Assembly: GCF_045038405.1 (NCBI RefSeq)
Contig: NZ_CP173660.1
Location: 124,001-188,000, forward strand
Direction of reading: 5' to 3'
Source: Sellimonas caecigallum
Lineage (GTDB): Bacteria; Bacillota; Clostridia; Lachnospirales; Lachnospiraceae
DNA: 64,000 nt
Below the pieces are notes generated by a model that did no database searches, was not told the origin of the DNA, and worked only from the letters and a program-made list of their open reading frames with translations. The position numbers and the translations under genes are program-made. This document shows, in pieces, positions 7,915 to 16,512 of this stretch (position 1 is its first letter; the number at the start of each line of letters is the position of its first letter).

Positions 7915-9096
7915 TTATTTTTCATCACTTTTCATGTCCTTCAGCACATCATTTAAATCTACTGTAACGATACGGTCCACGCAGTTTACCGGGATTCCTC
8001 TGTAAGCATATGCCCCGGATTCAAAGAGCAGATAGAGACGTCCTCCTTGTACACAGATCTGTTCCAGTCTATTTGGAAGATCGTAACTTTTCAGCTCTTC
8101 TTTCTTTTTCAGCGAATACTTTTCCTCATCAACCGGAGCTCTCTCATAGATCCGCAGTTTAGAATCCGCATATCCATATGACTGGGATAAAAACAGATAA
8201 TTTCCAAACACTTCCAGTCCCTGGATCTGAGGAAGGATATCTGCCCATTCCTGATCCAGGGCAACACGACTTAAAGACTCTCGTTCCTCATGAAGTTCTT
8301 CATACACTTCCCCCTGATTCTCATTGACGATCGAATCGACGGAGTACTTATTGATAATACTATCCCCAGACATGGAAAAATATCCCGCGTACAGGCTCCC
8401 TCCTCTAAAAGCCATAAATGAATTCCTCGTAAGTCCTTCCATTGGATAAGTTCCAAGAAACGGAAGGGGACGTTTGGACTTCTCATACTGATAGTTTTCC
8501 AGAGCTGGGATAGTATAAAGACTGACCGCTGCATTTCCATCTTGTCTGTCCGTTACCCACAAAAGTTTGTGAATATTATCATAGGCGATACTTCCCGCAT
8601 GCGTGCGATTTGGCATGATAATCTCCTTTATGTATTTTCCACTTTCCTTATCAATCATGAAAAGAACAGAATTATGACGCTTTGTGTGACAGTATGCACT
8701 GACAAAAATATACTTGTCCGTCACATCAATTCCCTGGGGTGTCATGGATGTACACATATCCGACTGTTTCGTATTATAGTCGATGGTCTTTGTTGCCTTC
8801 AGCCCTGGTATGACATACGTGCCAAAATTCTTCTCGTTTTCCAGATGGCGAATCACTTCTTCATCGAAGAGATCCGGATAGTTGGAAAGAATCCATTTGA
8901 TTTCATCTGCACTGTGCACAGCTGCTCCCGTATTTGTCTCCGTGTATCTTGTTCTCGGCTCATTGATTCCTCGATAAATCAAAATATAAAATGCAAACAG
9001 AATTGCCACGGCAATCCAAAATAAAAGGATATATATCCATATCCTGACAGTTTTTCTTTTTTTCACAGCTCTCACTTCTTTTTTATTCATTGCCAC
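7915..9096 (-). CDS. Hypothetical membrane-anchored protein, beta-propeller-like
   Basis: A 393-aa protein with a basic N-terminus (KKRKTVRIW) and one transmembrane helix at about residues 18-42; the remainder is predicted outside the membrane. The large domain contains repeated strand-turn blocks such as TPQGIDVTDKYIFVSAYC, HAGSIAYDNIHKLLWVTDR and QIQGLEVFGNYLFLSQSYG, spaced as in beta-propeller proteins. I do not recognise a named family. The start may be the GTG at 9096 or the ATG two codons later. It is bounded by terminators, so it is probably transcribed alone. Confidence 0.6.
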   Translation of the reverse strand: MAMNKKEVRAVKKRKTVRIWIYILLFWIAVAILFAFYILIYRGINEPRTRYTETNTGAAVHSADEIKWILSNYPDLFDEEVIRHLENEKNFGTYVIPGLKATKTIDYNTKQSDMCTSMTPQGIDVTDKYIFVSAYCHTKRHNSVLFMIDKESGKYIKEIIMPNRTHAGSIAYDNIHKLLWVTDRQDGNAAVSLYTIPALENYQYEKSKRPLPFLGTYPMEGLTRNSFMAFRGGSLYAGYFSMSGDSIINKYSVDSIVNENQGEVYEELHEERESLSRVALDQEWADILPQIQGLEVFGNYLFLSQSYGYADSKLRIYERAPVDEEKYSLKKKEELKSYDLPNRLEQICVQGGRLYLLFESGAYAYRGIPVNCVDRIVTVDLNDVLKDMKSDEK

Positions 9097-9122
9097 ATTT
9101 CTTTTTATTATAAATCTTTACG

Positions 9123-9162
9123 AAGAAAAGGGCAAGACGGCCCGGGAAATCCCGTGGCCGTC
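9123..9162 (-). terminator. Intrinsic terminator of the GntR-ABC operon
   Basis: GGACGGCC pairs with GGCCGTC around a CCCG-rich inner stem, followed on the minus strand by TTGCCCTTTTC. It separates the ABC permease gene from the hypothetical gene ending at 7915. Confidence 0.65.
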
Positions 9163-9174
9163 CAAAAGGCTGTC

Positions 9175-9927
9175 CTATATACTCAGTTTTCTGTCCGCAA
9201 TCCAACCGGAAGCAAAAAAGAGAATCATACATACAAGAATGTAAAATGCGTAGTCGAAAAATGAAATCTGTGACAAGATGCCCTGTGCTGTAACATTTCT
9301 AAGATTTATCAAAAATATATGGATCCGTTCGGTTACTCCGCTGATCACAAAAAACAATACGACGGAGATAAGCCCGGCAAACTTACTCTTTAACAATACG
9401 GTCCTGGACAGCGTGACTGCCAGAAAACCAGTCATGATGACCGTCGCCCATACGATGAACAAAAGCAGCAATGCCTGCAGAAGAGGTATCCAGTTAAACT
9501 CCGGTGTTCTCCCAATGAATTCCCAAATTGCACGCATCAGCTCTCCGATACTTGTCTCATAGACTGCGATGACAGAGAAGCAGGCCGCCATACCGATAAG
9601 AAACGCAACAGCTGCGAAAAACATCTGAAGTATTGCTGAAATAAATTTTGCCCCGAGAATTTCCCATGTGGAATGCGGTACCATAAAGAGCATATAACTT
9701 TGCTTCGTCCGCAAATCTCTGTTGTAAACAATCAGGCTCTCGATCCCGAGATAAAATACGGAAAACATACCAGCAATAGAAATAATCAAGACACCAAATC
9801 CTATCACAACATCACTTTCAGATATACTGCCTCCGATCATCAGGATAATCGATATGATCAGGCTGGCAAGAATAAGCAGCCTCGATGTTCTCTGTTTTCT
9901 CCATTCATATTTGATCAAATTTCCCAT
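9175..9927 (-). CDS. ABC-2 type transporter permease
   Basis: A 250-aa integral membrane protein with about six hydrophobic segments, starting MGNLIKYEWRKQRTSRLL, a typical opening of ABC-2 permeases where the cytoplasmic YEW segment precedes the first helix. It lies 14 bases after an ATPase gene and is presumably its membrane partner. Together with the YtrA-like regulator upstream, the arrangement resembles the ytrA-ytrB-type systems linked to cell-envelope stress in Bacilli. The substrate is unknown. Confidence 0.85.
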   Translation of the reverse strand: MGNLIKYEWRKQRTSRLLILASLIISIILMIGGSISESDVVIGFGVLIISIAGMFSVFYLGIESLIVYNRDLRTKQSYMLFMVPHSTWEILGAKFISAILQMFFAAVAFLIGMAACFSVIAVYETSIGELMRAIWEFIGRTPEFNWIPLLQALLLLFIVWATVIMTGFLAVTLSRTVLLKSKFAGLISVVLFFVISGVTERIHIFLINLRNVTAQGILSQISFFDYAFYILVCMILFFASGWIADRKLSI

Positions 9928-9941
9928 AATGCTCTCCTTCC

Positions 9942-10628
9942 CTACATCAATTCCCGATACAGGTCAGCAATCGATTTCCCTTCCTGCATCCGGAGTGTCT
10001 CTGTGTCAAACTCTCTCAGGATTTTCCCATCTTTCATAAACACCGCATTGTCAATAAAACTTTCCACTTCCTCGATCAGATGGGTAGAAATTACGATAAC
10101 ATTTTTTGCACTGACTGTCATAAGAATGACGTCAACGATCTCTTCCCTGGCTTTAAGATCGATTCCGTTTAACGGTTCATCCAGAAGATAAAGCATTGCT
10201 TTTCTCGACATGGTGGCAATAACCTTGAGCTTTGCCATCATTCCCGTAGAAAGATCCCGCACTTTCATGTCCATGTCAAGTCCTACTTTCCGGACAAGTT
10301 CCTCATATTTTTCTTCGTCAAATCCTTCAAAGAAATCTTTGTAATATTTCCCTACAGAAGCCACCTTCATAAAATCATAGAAAAATGCTTCCGTTGGCAT
10401 ATATGCGATCTCACTTTTCGCCCGGTATGTCCATGGGGCTCCATCAAAAATGACTTCTCCCTTAGCTGGCTTAACAAATCCTGTCATCATCTTCATCCAT
10501 GTCGTCTTACCGCATCCGTTTGGTCCAAGAAGCCCGTATATATTTCCTCCGCGGAGCTTCAGAGTCACATCTGACACAACTTGTTTTCCTCTGTATACTT
10601 TTGTAAGATTTCTGCTTTCTGCGATCAT
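9942..10628 (-). CDS. ABC transporter ATP-binding protein
   Basis: A 228-aa nucleotide-binding subunit. The Walker A motif is GPNGCGKTT near residue 36, the signature is a divergent LSTGMMAKLKV near 126, and the Walker B stretch LYLLDEPLNGID near 147 is followed by a switch His in ISTHLIEE. The divergent signature is common in short YtrB/EcsA-like ATPases. The start overlaps the GntR stop by 4 bases (ATGA), implying translational coupling. Confidence 0.9.
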   Translation of the reverse strand: MIAESRNLTKVYRGKQVVSDVTLKLRGGNIYGLLGPNGCGKTTWMKMMTGFVKPAKGEVIFDGAPWTYRAKSEIAYMPTEAFFYDFMKVASVGKYYKDFFEGFDEEKYEELVRKVGLDMDMKVRDLSTGMMAKLKVIATMSRKAMLYLLDEPLNGIDLKAREEIVDVILMTVSAKNVIVISTHLIEEVESFIDNAVFMKDGKILREFDTETLRMQEGKSIADLYRELM

Positions 10629-10990
10629 TTTTCTGGCTCCTCCTCATACTCTTTTATCTCGGAAATAATCTCCGTCTTGTCAAATCCCAGATCTTTCATC
10701 TCTTTCATAAATCCCTTCAAAAGATCTTCCGCCATCTCTTTTCTCACTGTTTTCTGCATCGTCTCATCCTCCGTCACAAATGTTCCAAGTCCTCTTTTTG
10801 TAAAACAATACCCTGCCATCTCCATCTCTTTATAGATCCGCGCCGCTGTGTTTGGGTTGACTTTGTACTGGACGGCAAGCTCTCTGTTGGACGGCAGCTT
10901 CTCTCCTGGCAAAAGTTCTTTTTGCACGATCTTCTTTTTAATATCTCTTATTACCTGCATGTATATCGGCATACCACTGTCAAATTCCAT
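10625..10990 (-). CDS. GntR family transcriptional regulator, YtrA-like
   Basis: A 121-aa protein with an N-terminal winged helix at about residues 10-75 (GEKLPSNRELAVQYKVNPNTAARIYKEME holds the recognition helix; key part LPSNRELAVQYKVNPNTAA) and only a short C-terminal helical tail. The small effector region defines the YtrA subgroup, which usually represses its own ABC transporter operon. ACTAGT repeats overlapping the promoter (11004-11051) are the likely operator. It is the first gene of the three-gene operon. Confidence 0.9.
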   Translation of the reverse strand: MEFDSGMPIYMQVIRDIKKKIVQKELLPGEKLPSNRELAVQYKVNPNTAARIYKEMEMAGYCFTKRGLGTFVTEDETMQKTVRKEMAEDLLKGFMKEMKDLGFDKTEIISEIKEYEEEPEK

Positions 10991-11003
10991 GTGATCCTCC
11001 TCT

Positions 11004-11051
11004 CTACTAGTGAACTAGTTAAATAGTACACTAGTTTTTTAATATTGTCAA
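11004..11051 (-). promoter_or_regulatory. Promoter with ACTAGT operator repeats (GntR-ABC operon)
   Basis: On the minus strand TTGACA (11046-11051) and TACTAT (11023-11028) are 17 bases apart. Three copies of ACTAGT (11006-11011, 11014-11019 within AACTAGTT, and 11030-11035) bracket the -10 box, so a dimeric regulator bound here would block polymerase. The self-complementary repeats and the adjacent regulator gene make GntR autoregulation the simplest reading. Confidence 0.75.
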
Positions 11052-11060
11052 TAACAAGAG

Positions 11061-11112
11061 CAAAAAAATTTCAGGCAAATATCTTTTTTCAAGATACACG
11101 CCTGAAATTTAA
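11061..11112 (-). terminator. Intrinsic terminator of the second MATE gene
   Basis: AAATTTCAGGC on the minus strand pairs with GCCTGAAATTT and is followed by TTTTTGCTC; a small inner hairpin (TATCTTG...AAGATA) fills the loop. It lies 13 bases beyond the MATE stop codon. Confidence 0.75.
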
Positions 11113-11124
11113 TAAAAAATAATA

Positions 11125-12465
11125 TTATGAAAAACTGTGCAGCCAGTCTGCTTTTTTGTAATATATGAGAAATGCGACAGAACTCAATGTCCATGTCAGC
11201 GGATATACCCAGTATACGATGGCAATGGACGAAATGAACATACCTGCTCCTGTCAGAAATGCCACACGTACCACACACCAGAAAATCATCATGATAACCA
11301 TCGGCACCACTGCCTTCCCCGCTCCTCGCAGTATGGCTGCCACGGAGTGAGAAAATGCCAGTAGGAAGTAAAAAAGCGCCGCTGTCCTTGCTCTCTCCAC
11401 CCCAAACCGGATCACTTCCGGCGTACTGTCAAAGGCTGCCGTGAATACCGGCGCAAAAATGAAGATCACAATCCCAATGACTTCCGCTATTCCCATAGCG
11501 CAGAACATCCCAAATTTTGCTCCTTTTTTTGCACGGTCATAATCTTTCGCTCCCAGATTCTGTCCTACAAATGTCGTAAGGGCAAGGGTAAAGCTTGTGA
11601 TCGGCAGGAATCCGAATCCTTCAATCTTAGAGTAAGCCCCACATCCTGCCATAGCCATCTCTCCAAAAGAATTGATATTGGATTGTACCACTACATTTGC
11701 AATGGCGATAATGGAATTCTGAAATCCGGAGGGCAAACCAAACCGGATGATCTGCCCTAACATCTCCCGATCAAATCTTACCCGCCTCCATTGAAGTTTA
11801 TATTCTTCTTTCGATCGCATCAGCTGTGTCATGCATAAAAATGCGCTCACAAACTGAGAAATTGCCGTCGCGAAGGCCGCCGAACCAACTCCCATATCAA
11901 ATCCGGCAATAAATACGAGATCCAGCACTACATTGATGACAGAAGAAAGGATCAGATAATAAAGCGGGTGCTTGCTGTCACCTACCGCCTGCAGAATGCC
12001 CACAAAAATATTGTACATGACAAAACCCGTAGATCCCATAAAGTACACACGAAAGTAAGACACAGATTCTGGGAGGACATCTTCCGGGGTCTTCATCCAG
12101 ATCAGAATCTGTGGTGCAAAAAATACGCCCACAATCGTCAGCACGGCACTTGCCACAAGCCCGAAGGCAACGGTCGTATGAACCGCCTGCTCCACACTTA
12201 CTTCATCCCGCGCTCCGTAATATCTTGCTATCACGACTCCGGCACCGATAGCAATTCCGTTAAAAAAACCGATCATCAGATAGATCAGATTCCCAGAAGA
12301 ACTAACCGCAGCCAGCGCATTGCTTCCAAGAAAATTTCCGACGATAAGCGAGTCCGCCGTATTGTACATTTGCTGAAATAGATTGCCCAGGAAAATCGGT
12401 ATGGCAAAAAAAATGATCTTCTTCCATATTGGGCCTTCTGTCATTAGTGTCTTGGATGTCTCCAT
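11125..12465 (-). CDS. MATE family efflux transporter
   Basis: A 446-aa paralogue of the protein at 693-2042, with the same opening pattern (FFAIPIFLGNLFQQMYNTAD, IVGNFLGSNALAAVS) and about twelve membrane segments. It is a single gene, bounded by a terminator downstream and an AT-rich region with TATAAT upstream. It should act as a cation-coupled drug or metabolite exporter; no specific substrate can be inferred. Confidence 0.9.
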   Translation of the reverse strand: METSKTLMTEGPIWKKIIFFAIPIFLGNLFQQMYNTADSLIVGNFLGSNALAAVSSSGNLIYLMIGFFNGIAIGAGVVIARYYGARDEVSVEQAVHTTVAFGLVASAVLTIVGVFFAPQILIWMKTPEDVLPESVSYFRVYFMGSTGFVMYNIFVGILQAVGDSKHPLYYLILSSVINVVLDLVFIAGFDMGVGSAAFATAISQFVSAFLCMTQLMRSKEEYKLQWRRVRFDREMLGQIIRFGLPSGFQNSIIAIANVVVQSNINSFGEMAMAGCGAYSKIEGFGFLPITSFTLALTTFVGQNLGAKDYDRAKKGAKFGMFCAMGIAEVIGIVIFIFAPVFTAAFDSTPEVIRFGVERARTAALFYFLLAFSHSVAAILRGAGKAVVPMVIMMIFWCVVRVAFLTGAGMFISSIAIVYWVYPLTWTLSSVAFLIYYKKADWLHSFS

Positions 12466-12561
12466 TTTTTCTTCCCCCTTAATCCTCTGTTTGTCTTTTT
12501 TATTATAACATAGATTTTTGACATAATCTTCCTATTTTCTGAAATCTTTTCGCTTTTGTGT

Positions 12562-13809
12562 CTATTTTGTCCGATAGTGATATTCCGGCAATGTCTCCAT
12601 ATTGTTTTCCAGTATACGATTACTCAGATACTTGATCATCTCCCCTTCTTGTCTTACCATCATTTCATGGCGGATAAGGCGGTCACTTCCAAGGCTTTTG
12701 CATACCGCATCTACTGTAAGCACAATCGTTCCGTATTTCCCTCCCCTCATCCCGATCACTTCCGGCAAAGAAAGCCCGAGCGCACCGGAGTCATTGCTTC
12801 TATAATCCTGTTCGTTCCAGGCATAACGCTGCGTTGCTGCATCAAAAACTGCAAACCTTTGAAGATCCTCCTCTGATACTGGCAGATATTCTTTCATGAC
12901 TGCCTCAAACTCCTCTTTTGGCATGCCATCGGCATATTTATCCACAGGAAACGTCTCTTGGTATTTTATTTCATAAAACGATTCGAACAAAGCGTTGTAA
13001 TCAATCTTGTCCTTATGTTCACTATCCCAGTCCGACCACAAAAGATTACTGCTCTGATATCCGATAGGGAAAAGATATTTCTCAGAAATCTCTCGATTTC
13101 TCTCCTCCAGCGGTTTTACTCTAATGGCGTCATGCCCGTCAATAACCTCCGTTACGTCAGGAGGCTGCGGGACACAGTATTCAAAAAGAAACCACCCCTT
13201 CTCCGTATAGGTAAACCATTCCATCCTTGTGAGAGTCGAGTCGGAAACAGCTATATCATCGTCTTCTCCCCATGAGAATCCGGTGTTGAGCACATACATG
13301 TCTTTCCCGTCATAAATATATTCACTTCTCCCGATATCTCCATTTTCCCGCAATTCGTATATCGTGACCCGGTCCTTTTTCCCCTGCGCTGCCTGTCCTA
13401 GAAACACATCCATTTTTTCATAATGATGCATCACTTCGTATGCAGTTCCCTCAACAACAATATTCCCATCCTTTTCTAACTGTTCTGCCATTTGCTGAAT
13501 AGCTACATCCGGTAAAACTCCGGTTTCTGCTGCTCCACGGAAAGCCTGATAGGTCTCTTTTATATCCATCATCTTTTCTTTTCCGTCTTTTACAGCTTTT
13601 TCTTCTGCTTTTTCATCTACCGGCAGGTCGTAACCTTTTTCCTGATTCGCATCATTTCCTGCTTCTTCTGTAGTATCTGTCTTCTTTACAGAATCTTCTC
13701 TGTCTTTTTCGCCCAGGTTCTGCCATATCATGCACCCTGCAAAAAGCACAAGAATAAGCAGTATGATCCAGATACCATACTTTTTTATTACCCATCTTAT
13801 ATCATCCAT
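12562..13809 (-). CDS. Hypothetical membrane-anchored extracytoplasmic protein
   Basis: A 415-aa protein with an N-terminal hydrophobic helix (YGIWIILLILVLFAGCMIW, residues about 11-29), followed by an acidic and lysine-rich linker to about residue 80 and a globular region to the end. The FAGC in the helix resembles a weak lipobox, so it may be a lipoprotein or simply membrane-anchored. No catalytic motif or family was recognised. It stands alone between the MATE gene and the converse-strand deacylase gene. Confidence 0.55.
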   Translation of the reverse strand: MDDIRWVIKKYGIWIILLILVLFAGCMIWQNLGEKDREDSVKKTDTTEEAGNDANQEKGYDLPVDEKAEEKAVKDGKEKMMDIKETYQAFRGAAETGVLPDVAIQQMAEQLEKDGNIVVEGTAYEVMHHYEKMDVFLGQAAQGKKDRVTIYELRENGDIGRSEYIYDGKDMYVLNTGFSWGEDDDIAVSDSTLTRMEWFTYTEKGWFLFEYCVPQPPDVTEVIDGHDAIRVKPLEERNREISEKYLFPIGYQSSNLLWSDWDSEHKDKIDYNALFESFYEIKYQETFPVDKYADGMPKEEFEAVMKEYLPVSEEDLQRFAVFDAATQRYAWNEQDYRSNDSGALGLSLPEVIGMRGGKYGTIVLTVDAVCKSLGSDRLIRHEMMVRQEGEMIKYLSNRILENNMETLPEYHYRTK

Positions 13810-13938
13810 TTATTGCCCCTTCTTTAAATCTTATTTGCCCTTTTAAATCCTATATCCCTAATATTTAAAAGTCAAGTGAATTCTTCTGCTTGCTGATGTA
13901 TAATGAAATAGAAAAATGAAAAAGAGAAGGTGCACGAA

Positions 13939-14439
13939 ATGTCTATCGAAAATGTAAAACAATATCTGAAACGTGTCGGTATGGAGCAAAGAATCATGGA
14001 GCTTGCCCAGTCCAGCGCCACAGTAGAAGAAGCGGCAAGCGCGATCGGCTGTCGGCCGTGCCAGATCGCCAAAACACTATCATTCTTAGCAGCGGAAAAT
14101 CCTATCTTGATCGTCACGGCAGGAGACGCCAAAGTGGATAATAAAAAATATAAAAATATATTCCATGAAAAAGCAAAGATGATTCCCGCAGACCAGGTGG
14201 AAACTTATATCGGACACGCTCCTGGCGGAGTTTGCCCATTTGCGGTCCATCCCGGCGTTACCGTATATCTTGATCAGTCTCTCAGACGTTTTGAAAAAGT
14301 ATACCCGGCGGCCGGCAACGGTCACAGTGCCGTAAGCCTGTCTTTGGAGGAACTGGAAACTTACTCCTGCTCTGCCGGCTGGATTGATGTGTGCAGGGGA
14401 TGGTGTCTCGAGTCTGATACCAAAAACGATAACGTATAA
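13939..14439 (+). CDS. YbaK/EbsC family aminoacyl-tRNA deacylase-like protein
   Basis: A 166-aa YbaK/ProX-fold protein. The conserved catalytic Lys lies in QIAKTLSFLA near residue 44, and GDAKVDNKKYK plus the GGVCPFAVHPGVTVYLD segment (YbaK GGxxPxG-like loop) complete the pocket. Relatives hydrolyse mischarged tRNA, for example Cys-tRNA(Pro). I chose the ATG at 13939 because AGAGAAGG lies 8 bases upstream; a GTG three codons earlier overlaps that site. It is a single gene transcribed toward the tsf terminator. Confidence 0.8.
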   Translation: MSIENVKQYLKRVGMEQRIMELAQSSATVEEAASAIGCRPCQIAKTLSFLAAENPILIVTAGDAKVDNKKYKNIFHEKAKMIPADQVETYIGHAPGGVCPFAVHPGVTVYLDQSLRRFEKVYPAAGNGHSAVSLSLEELETYSCSAGWIDVCRGWCLESDTKNDNV

Positions 14440-14520
14440 GTAAAAATCTGTTGACACTATCAAATTTAATAGCCATCTTCCCGTCTGGGGGGAATGGTTA
14501 TGTATAAAATAGGCATGAAA

Positions 14521-14563
14521 AAAGCCGGATGGTTTTCAGTCATTGATAACCATCCGGCTTTTA
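14521..14563. terminator. Bidirectional terminator between the YbaK-like gene and tsf
   Basis: A 13-bp perfect stem, AAGCCGGATGGTT with AACCATCCGGCTT, is flanked by T-rich sequence on both strands. It ends the rpsB-tsf operon on the minus strand and can stop the converging YbaK-like transcript. Confidence 0.8.
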
Positions 14564-14580
14564 CCTTTTAAGTTATGAGA

Positions 14581-15501
14581 TTACATTCCTGCCTGAGCTG
14601 CAACTTCTGCTGCGAAATCGTCCACTTTCTTTTCGATTCCTTCGCCTGTTTCAAAACGTACAAATTTTTTCACTTTGACATTTGCACCATTTTCTTTTGC
14701 AACTTTTTCTACGTATTTAGCAACTGTAAGGTCGCTGTCCTGTACGTATACCTGATCTAACAGACAGTATTCTTTTAATTCTTTGTTCAGACGTCCGATG
14801 ATCATCTTTTCGATGATATTGTCCGGTTTGTTCGGGTTTTCTTTCTTAGCCTGAGCAAGTAAGATTTCTTTTTCGTGATCCATAAATTCCTGAGAAACTT
14901 CATCACGGGAAACATACTTCGGAGACATAGCTGCAACCTGCATTGCCACGTTCTTTAAGCATGCTCTGATTTCATCGTTCACAACATCAGCTTCAGCTTC
15001 TACAAGAACACCGATTCTTCCGCCGCCGTGGATATATGCTACTACACATCCTTCAGATTCGATCTTTTCAAATCTTCTGATGCTTAACTTTTCTCCGATA
15101 ACAGCGATTTTTTCTGTCAGTGCATCCTGTACTGTCTTGGATGTATCTGCCTTCCATGCTTCAGCCATGAAACCATCCATGTCTGTTGCCTTTGTATCGA
15201 TTGCCTGTTCAACAACAGCGTCAACAAAGCTCTGGAATTCAGCATTTTTAGCAACAAAGTCTGTTTCAGAGTTTACTTCCACGATTGCTGCTACTTTGTC
15301 TTCTTTTACAGATGCTTTTACAAGACCTTCTGCTGCGATTCTTCCAGCTTTTTTCTCAGCTTTTGCCTGGCCGTTCTTTCTTAAGTATTCAACGGCTTCA
15401 TCCATATTTCCGTTTGTTTCATTAAGAGCTTTTTTGCAGTCCATCATTCCTGCGCCTGTCATTTCTCTTAATTCTTTTACCATGCTTGCTGTAACTGCCA
15501 T
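14581..15501 (-). CDS. tsf: Translation elongation factor Ts
   Basis: A 306-aa guanine-nucleotide exchange factor for EF-Tu. The N-terminal UBA-like domain includes VKELREMTGAGMMDCKKAL (residues about 8-26), and the EF-Tu contact VNSETDFVAKN lies near residue 75. The C-terminal dimerisation region is complete. It follows rpsB by 35 bases, the classic rpsB-tsf operon, and is expressed in the cytoplasm at high level from the rpsB promoter. Confidence 0.97.
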   Translation of the reverse strand: MAVTASMVKELREMTGAGMMDCKKALNETNGNMDEAVEYLRKNGQAKAEKKAGRIAAEGLVKASVKEDKVAAIVEVNSETDFVAKNAEFQSFVDAVVEQAIDTKATDMDGFMAEAWKADTSKTVQDALTEKIAVIGEKLSIRRFEKIESEGCVVAYIHGGGRIGVLVEAEADVVNDEIRACLKNVAMQVAAMSPKYVSRDEVSQEFMDHEKEILLAQAKKENPNKPDNIIEKMIIGRLNKELKEYCLLDQVYVQDSDLTVAKYVEKVAKENGANVKVKKFVRFETGEGIEKKVDDFAAEVAAQAGM

Positions 15502-15536
15502 TTTGTTTTCCTCCTGAAATTGTCTTTCGAAATGGA

Positions 15537-16295
15537 TTATTCTTCTACTGTTTCTTCAGCTTCTTCTGCAGTTTCTGCAACGTCTTCGCCTTCAAAAACT
15601 TCTTCGCCTGTTGTTCCCTGATTTGCTTCTACAACAGCGTCTGCCATCTTTGCAACGATCAGTTTTACTGCTCTGATAGCGTCGTCGTTACCCGGGATCA
15701 CGTAATCAAGTTCTTCCGGATCACAGTTTGTATCAGCGATTCCAATCAACGGAATTCCAAGTGTGTGAGCTTCCTGAACGCAGATTCTTTCTTTCTTCGG
15801 ATCTACTACGAAAATAGCATCCGGCAGTCTCTTCATGTTCTTGATTCCGCCAAGGTTCTTTTCCAGTTTTTCCCATTCTTTCTTTAATGCGATAACTTCT
15901 TTCTTCGGCAGTACTTCGAATGTTCCGTCTTCAGCCATTGTTTCGATTTCTTTCAGACGTTCGATTCTGCTCTGGATTGTCTTGAAGTTTGTAAGCATAC
16001 CTCCAAGCCATCTTTCATTTACGTAAAACATTCCGCAGCGTTCTGCTTCTGTCTTGATCGCATCCTGAGCCTGTTTCTTTGTTCCTACAAAAAGAATTGT
16101 GCCGCCTTCTGCTGCGATATCAGCTACAGCCTGGTAAGCTTCATCTACTTTTCCAACGGATTTCTGTAAGTCGATGATATAGATTCCGTTTCTTTCTGTG
16201 TAGATGTACTCAGCCATCTTCGGGTTCCATCTTCTTGTCTGATGTCCAAAATGAACACCTGCTTCCAAAAGTTGTTTCATTGAAATAACGCTCAT
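15537..16295 (-). CDS. rpsB: 30S ribosomal protein S2
   Basis: A 252-aa S2 protein starting MSVISMKQLLEAGVHFGHQT, with start 16295 directly behind GGAGGAAAAAAC. The family motifs HFGHQTRRWNPKM and RWLGGMLTNF are present, and the acidic C-terminal tail (from about residue 230) is typical of Clostridia. An open frame runs further upstream, but that stretch is the untranslated leader. S2 sits on the 30S platform and often autoregulates this operon through the leader (16325-16390). Confidence 0.97.
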   Translation of the reverse strand: MSVISMKQLLEAGVHFGHQTRRWNPKMAEYIYTERNGIYIIDLQKSVGKVDEAYQAVADIAAEGGTILFVGTKKQAQDAIKTEAERCGMFYVNERWLGGMLTNFKTIQSRIERLKEIETMAEDGTFEVLPKKEVIALKKEWEKLEKNLGGIKNMKRLPDAIFVVDPKKERICVQEAHTLGIPLIGIADTNCDPEELDYVIPGNDDAIRAVKLIVAKMADAVVEANQGTTGEEVFEGEDVAETAEEAEETVEE

Positions 16296-16324
16296 GTTTT
16301 TTCCTCCATAAATTTGGTTTTTTT

Positions 16325-16390
16325 CTTCCGCATGTTTCTGCCTTCCGGAGCCGGACGAACCTTTGGCACCGCCGGAAGTAACCGCATGCG
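16325..16390 (-). promoter_or_regulatory. Structured leader of rpsB (candidate S2 autoregulatory element)
   Basis: The leader of about 105 nt folds into a two-part hairpin: CGCATG at 16385-16390/16329-16334 forms the outer helix and CTTCCGG at 16372-16378/16342-16348 the inner helix. Ribosomal protein leaders often bind the encoded protein. I do not recognise a specific Rfam class here, so the regulatory role is inference. Confidence 0.45.
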
Positions 16391-16410
16391 TGTTTTTTTG
16401 CAACATTCGT

Positions 16411-16439
16411 AGTATAGCATATCCGCTCTTTTCTTGCAA
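16411..16439 (-). promoter_or_regulatory. Sigma-A promoter of rpsB-tsf
   Basis: TTGCAA (16434-16439) and TATACT (16411-16416) on the minus strand are 17 bases apart with a TGC extended -10. Transcription would begin near 16404, giving a leader of about 105-110 nt. Confidence 0.8.
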
Positions 16440-16464
16440 GTATTTTACATAACTTTTCCAGAAA

Positions 16465-16497
16465 GAAAAGGCTCCGGAAATTTCCCGGAACCTTTTT
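16465..16497 (-). terminator. Intrinsic terminator of the NlpC/P60 gene
   Basis: GGTTCCGG pairs with CCGGAGCC around a GAAATTT loop, followed by TTTTCTTTCTGG on the minus strand. It ends the gene stopping at 16513 and sits just upstream of the rpsB promoter. Confidence 0.65.
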
Positions 16498-16512
16498 TAT
16501 TTCTTTTCTCTT

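Noticed and set aside
693..12465. The two MATE genes as a recent duplication
   Set aside because: They share family motifs and length but differ along the sequence and have different neighbours, so they are old paralogues.
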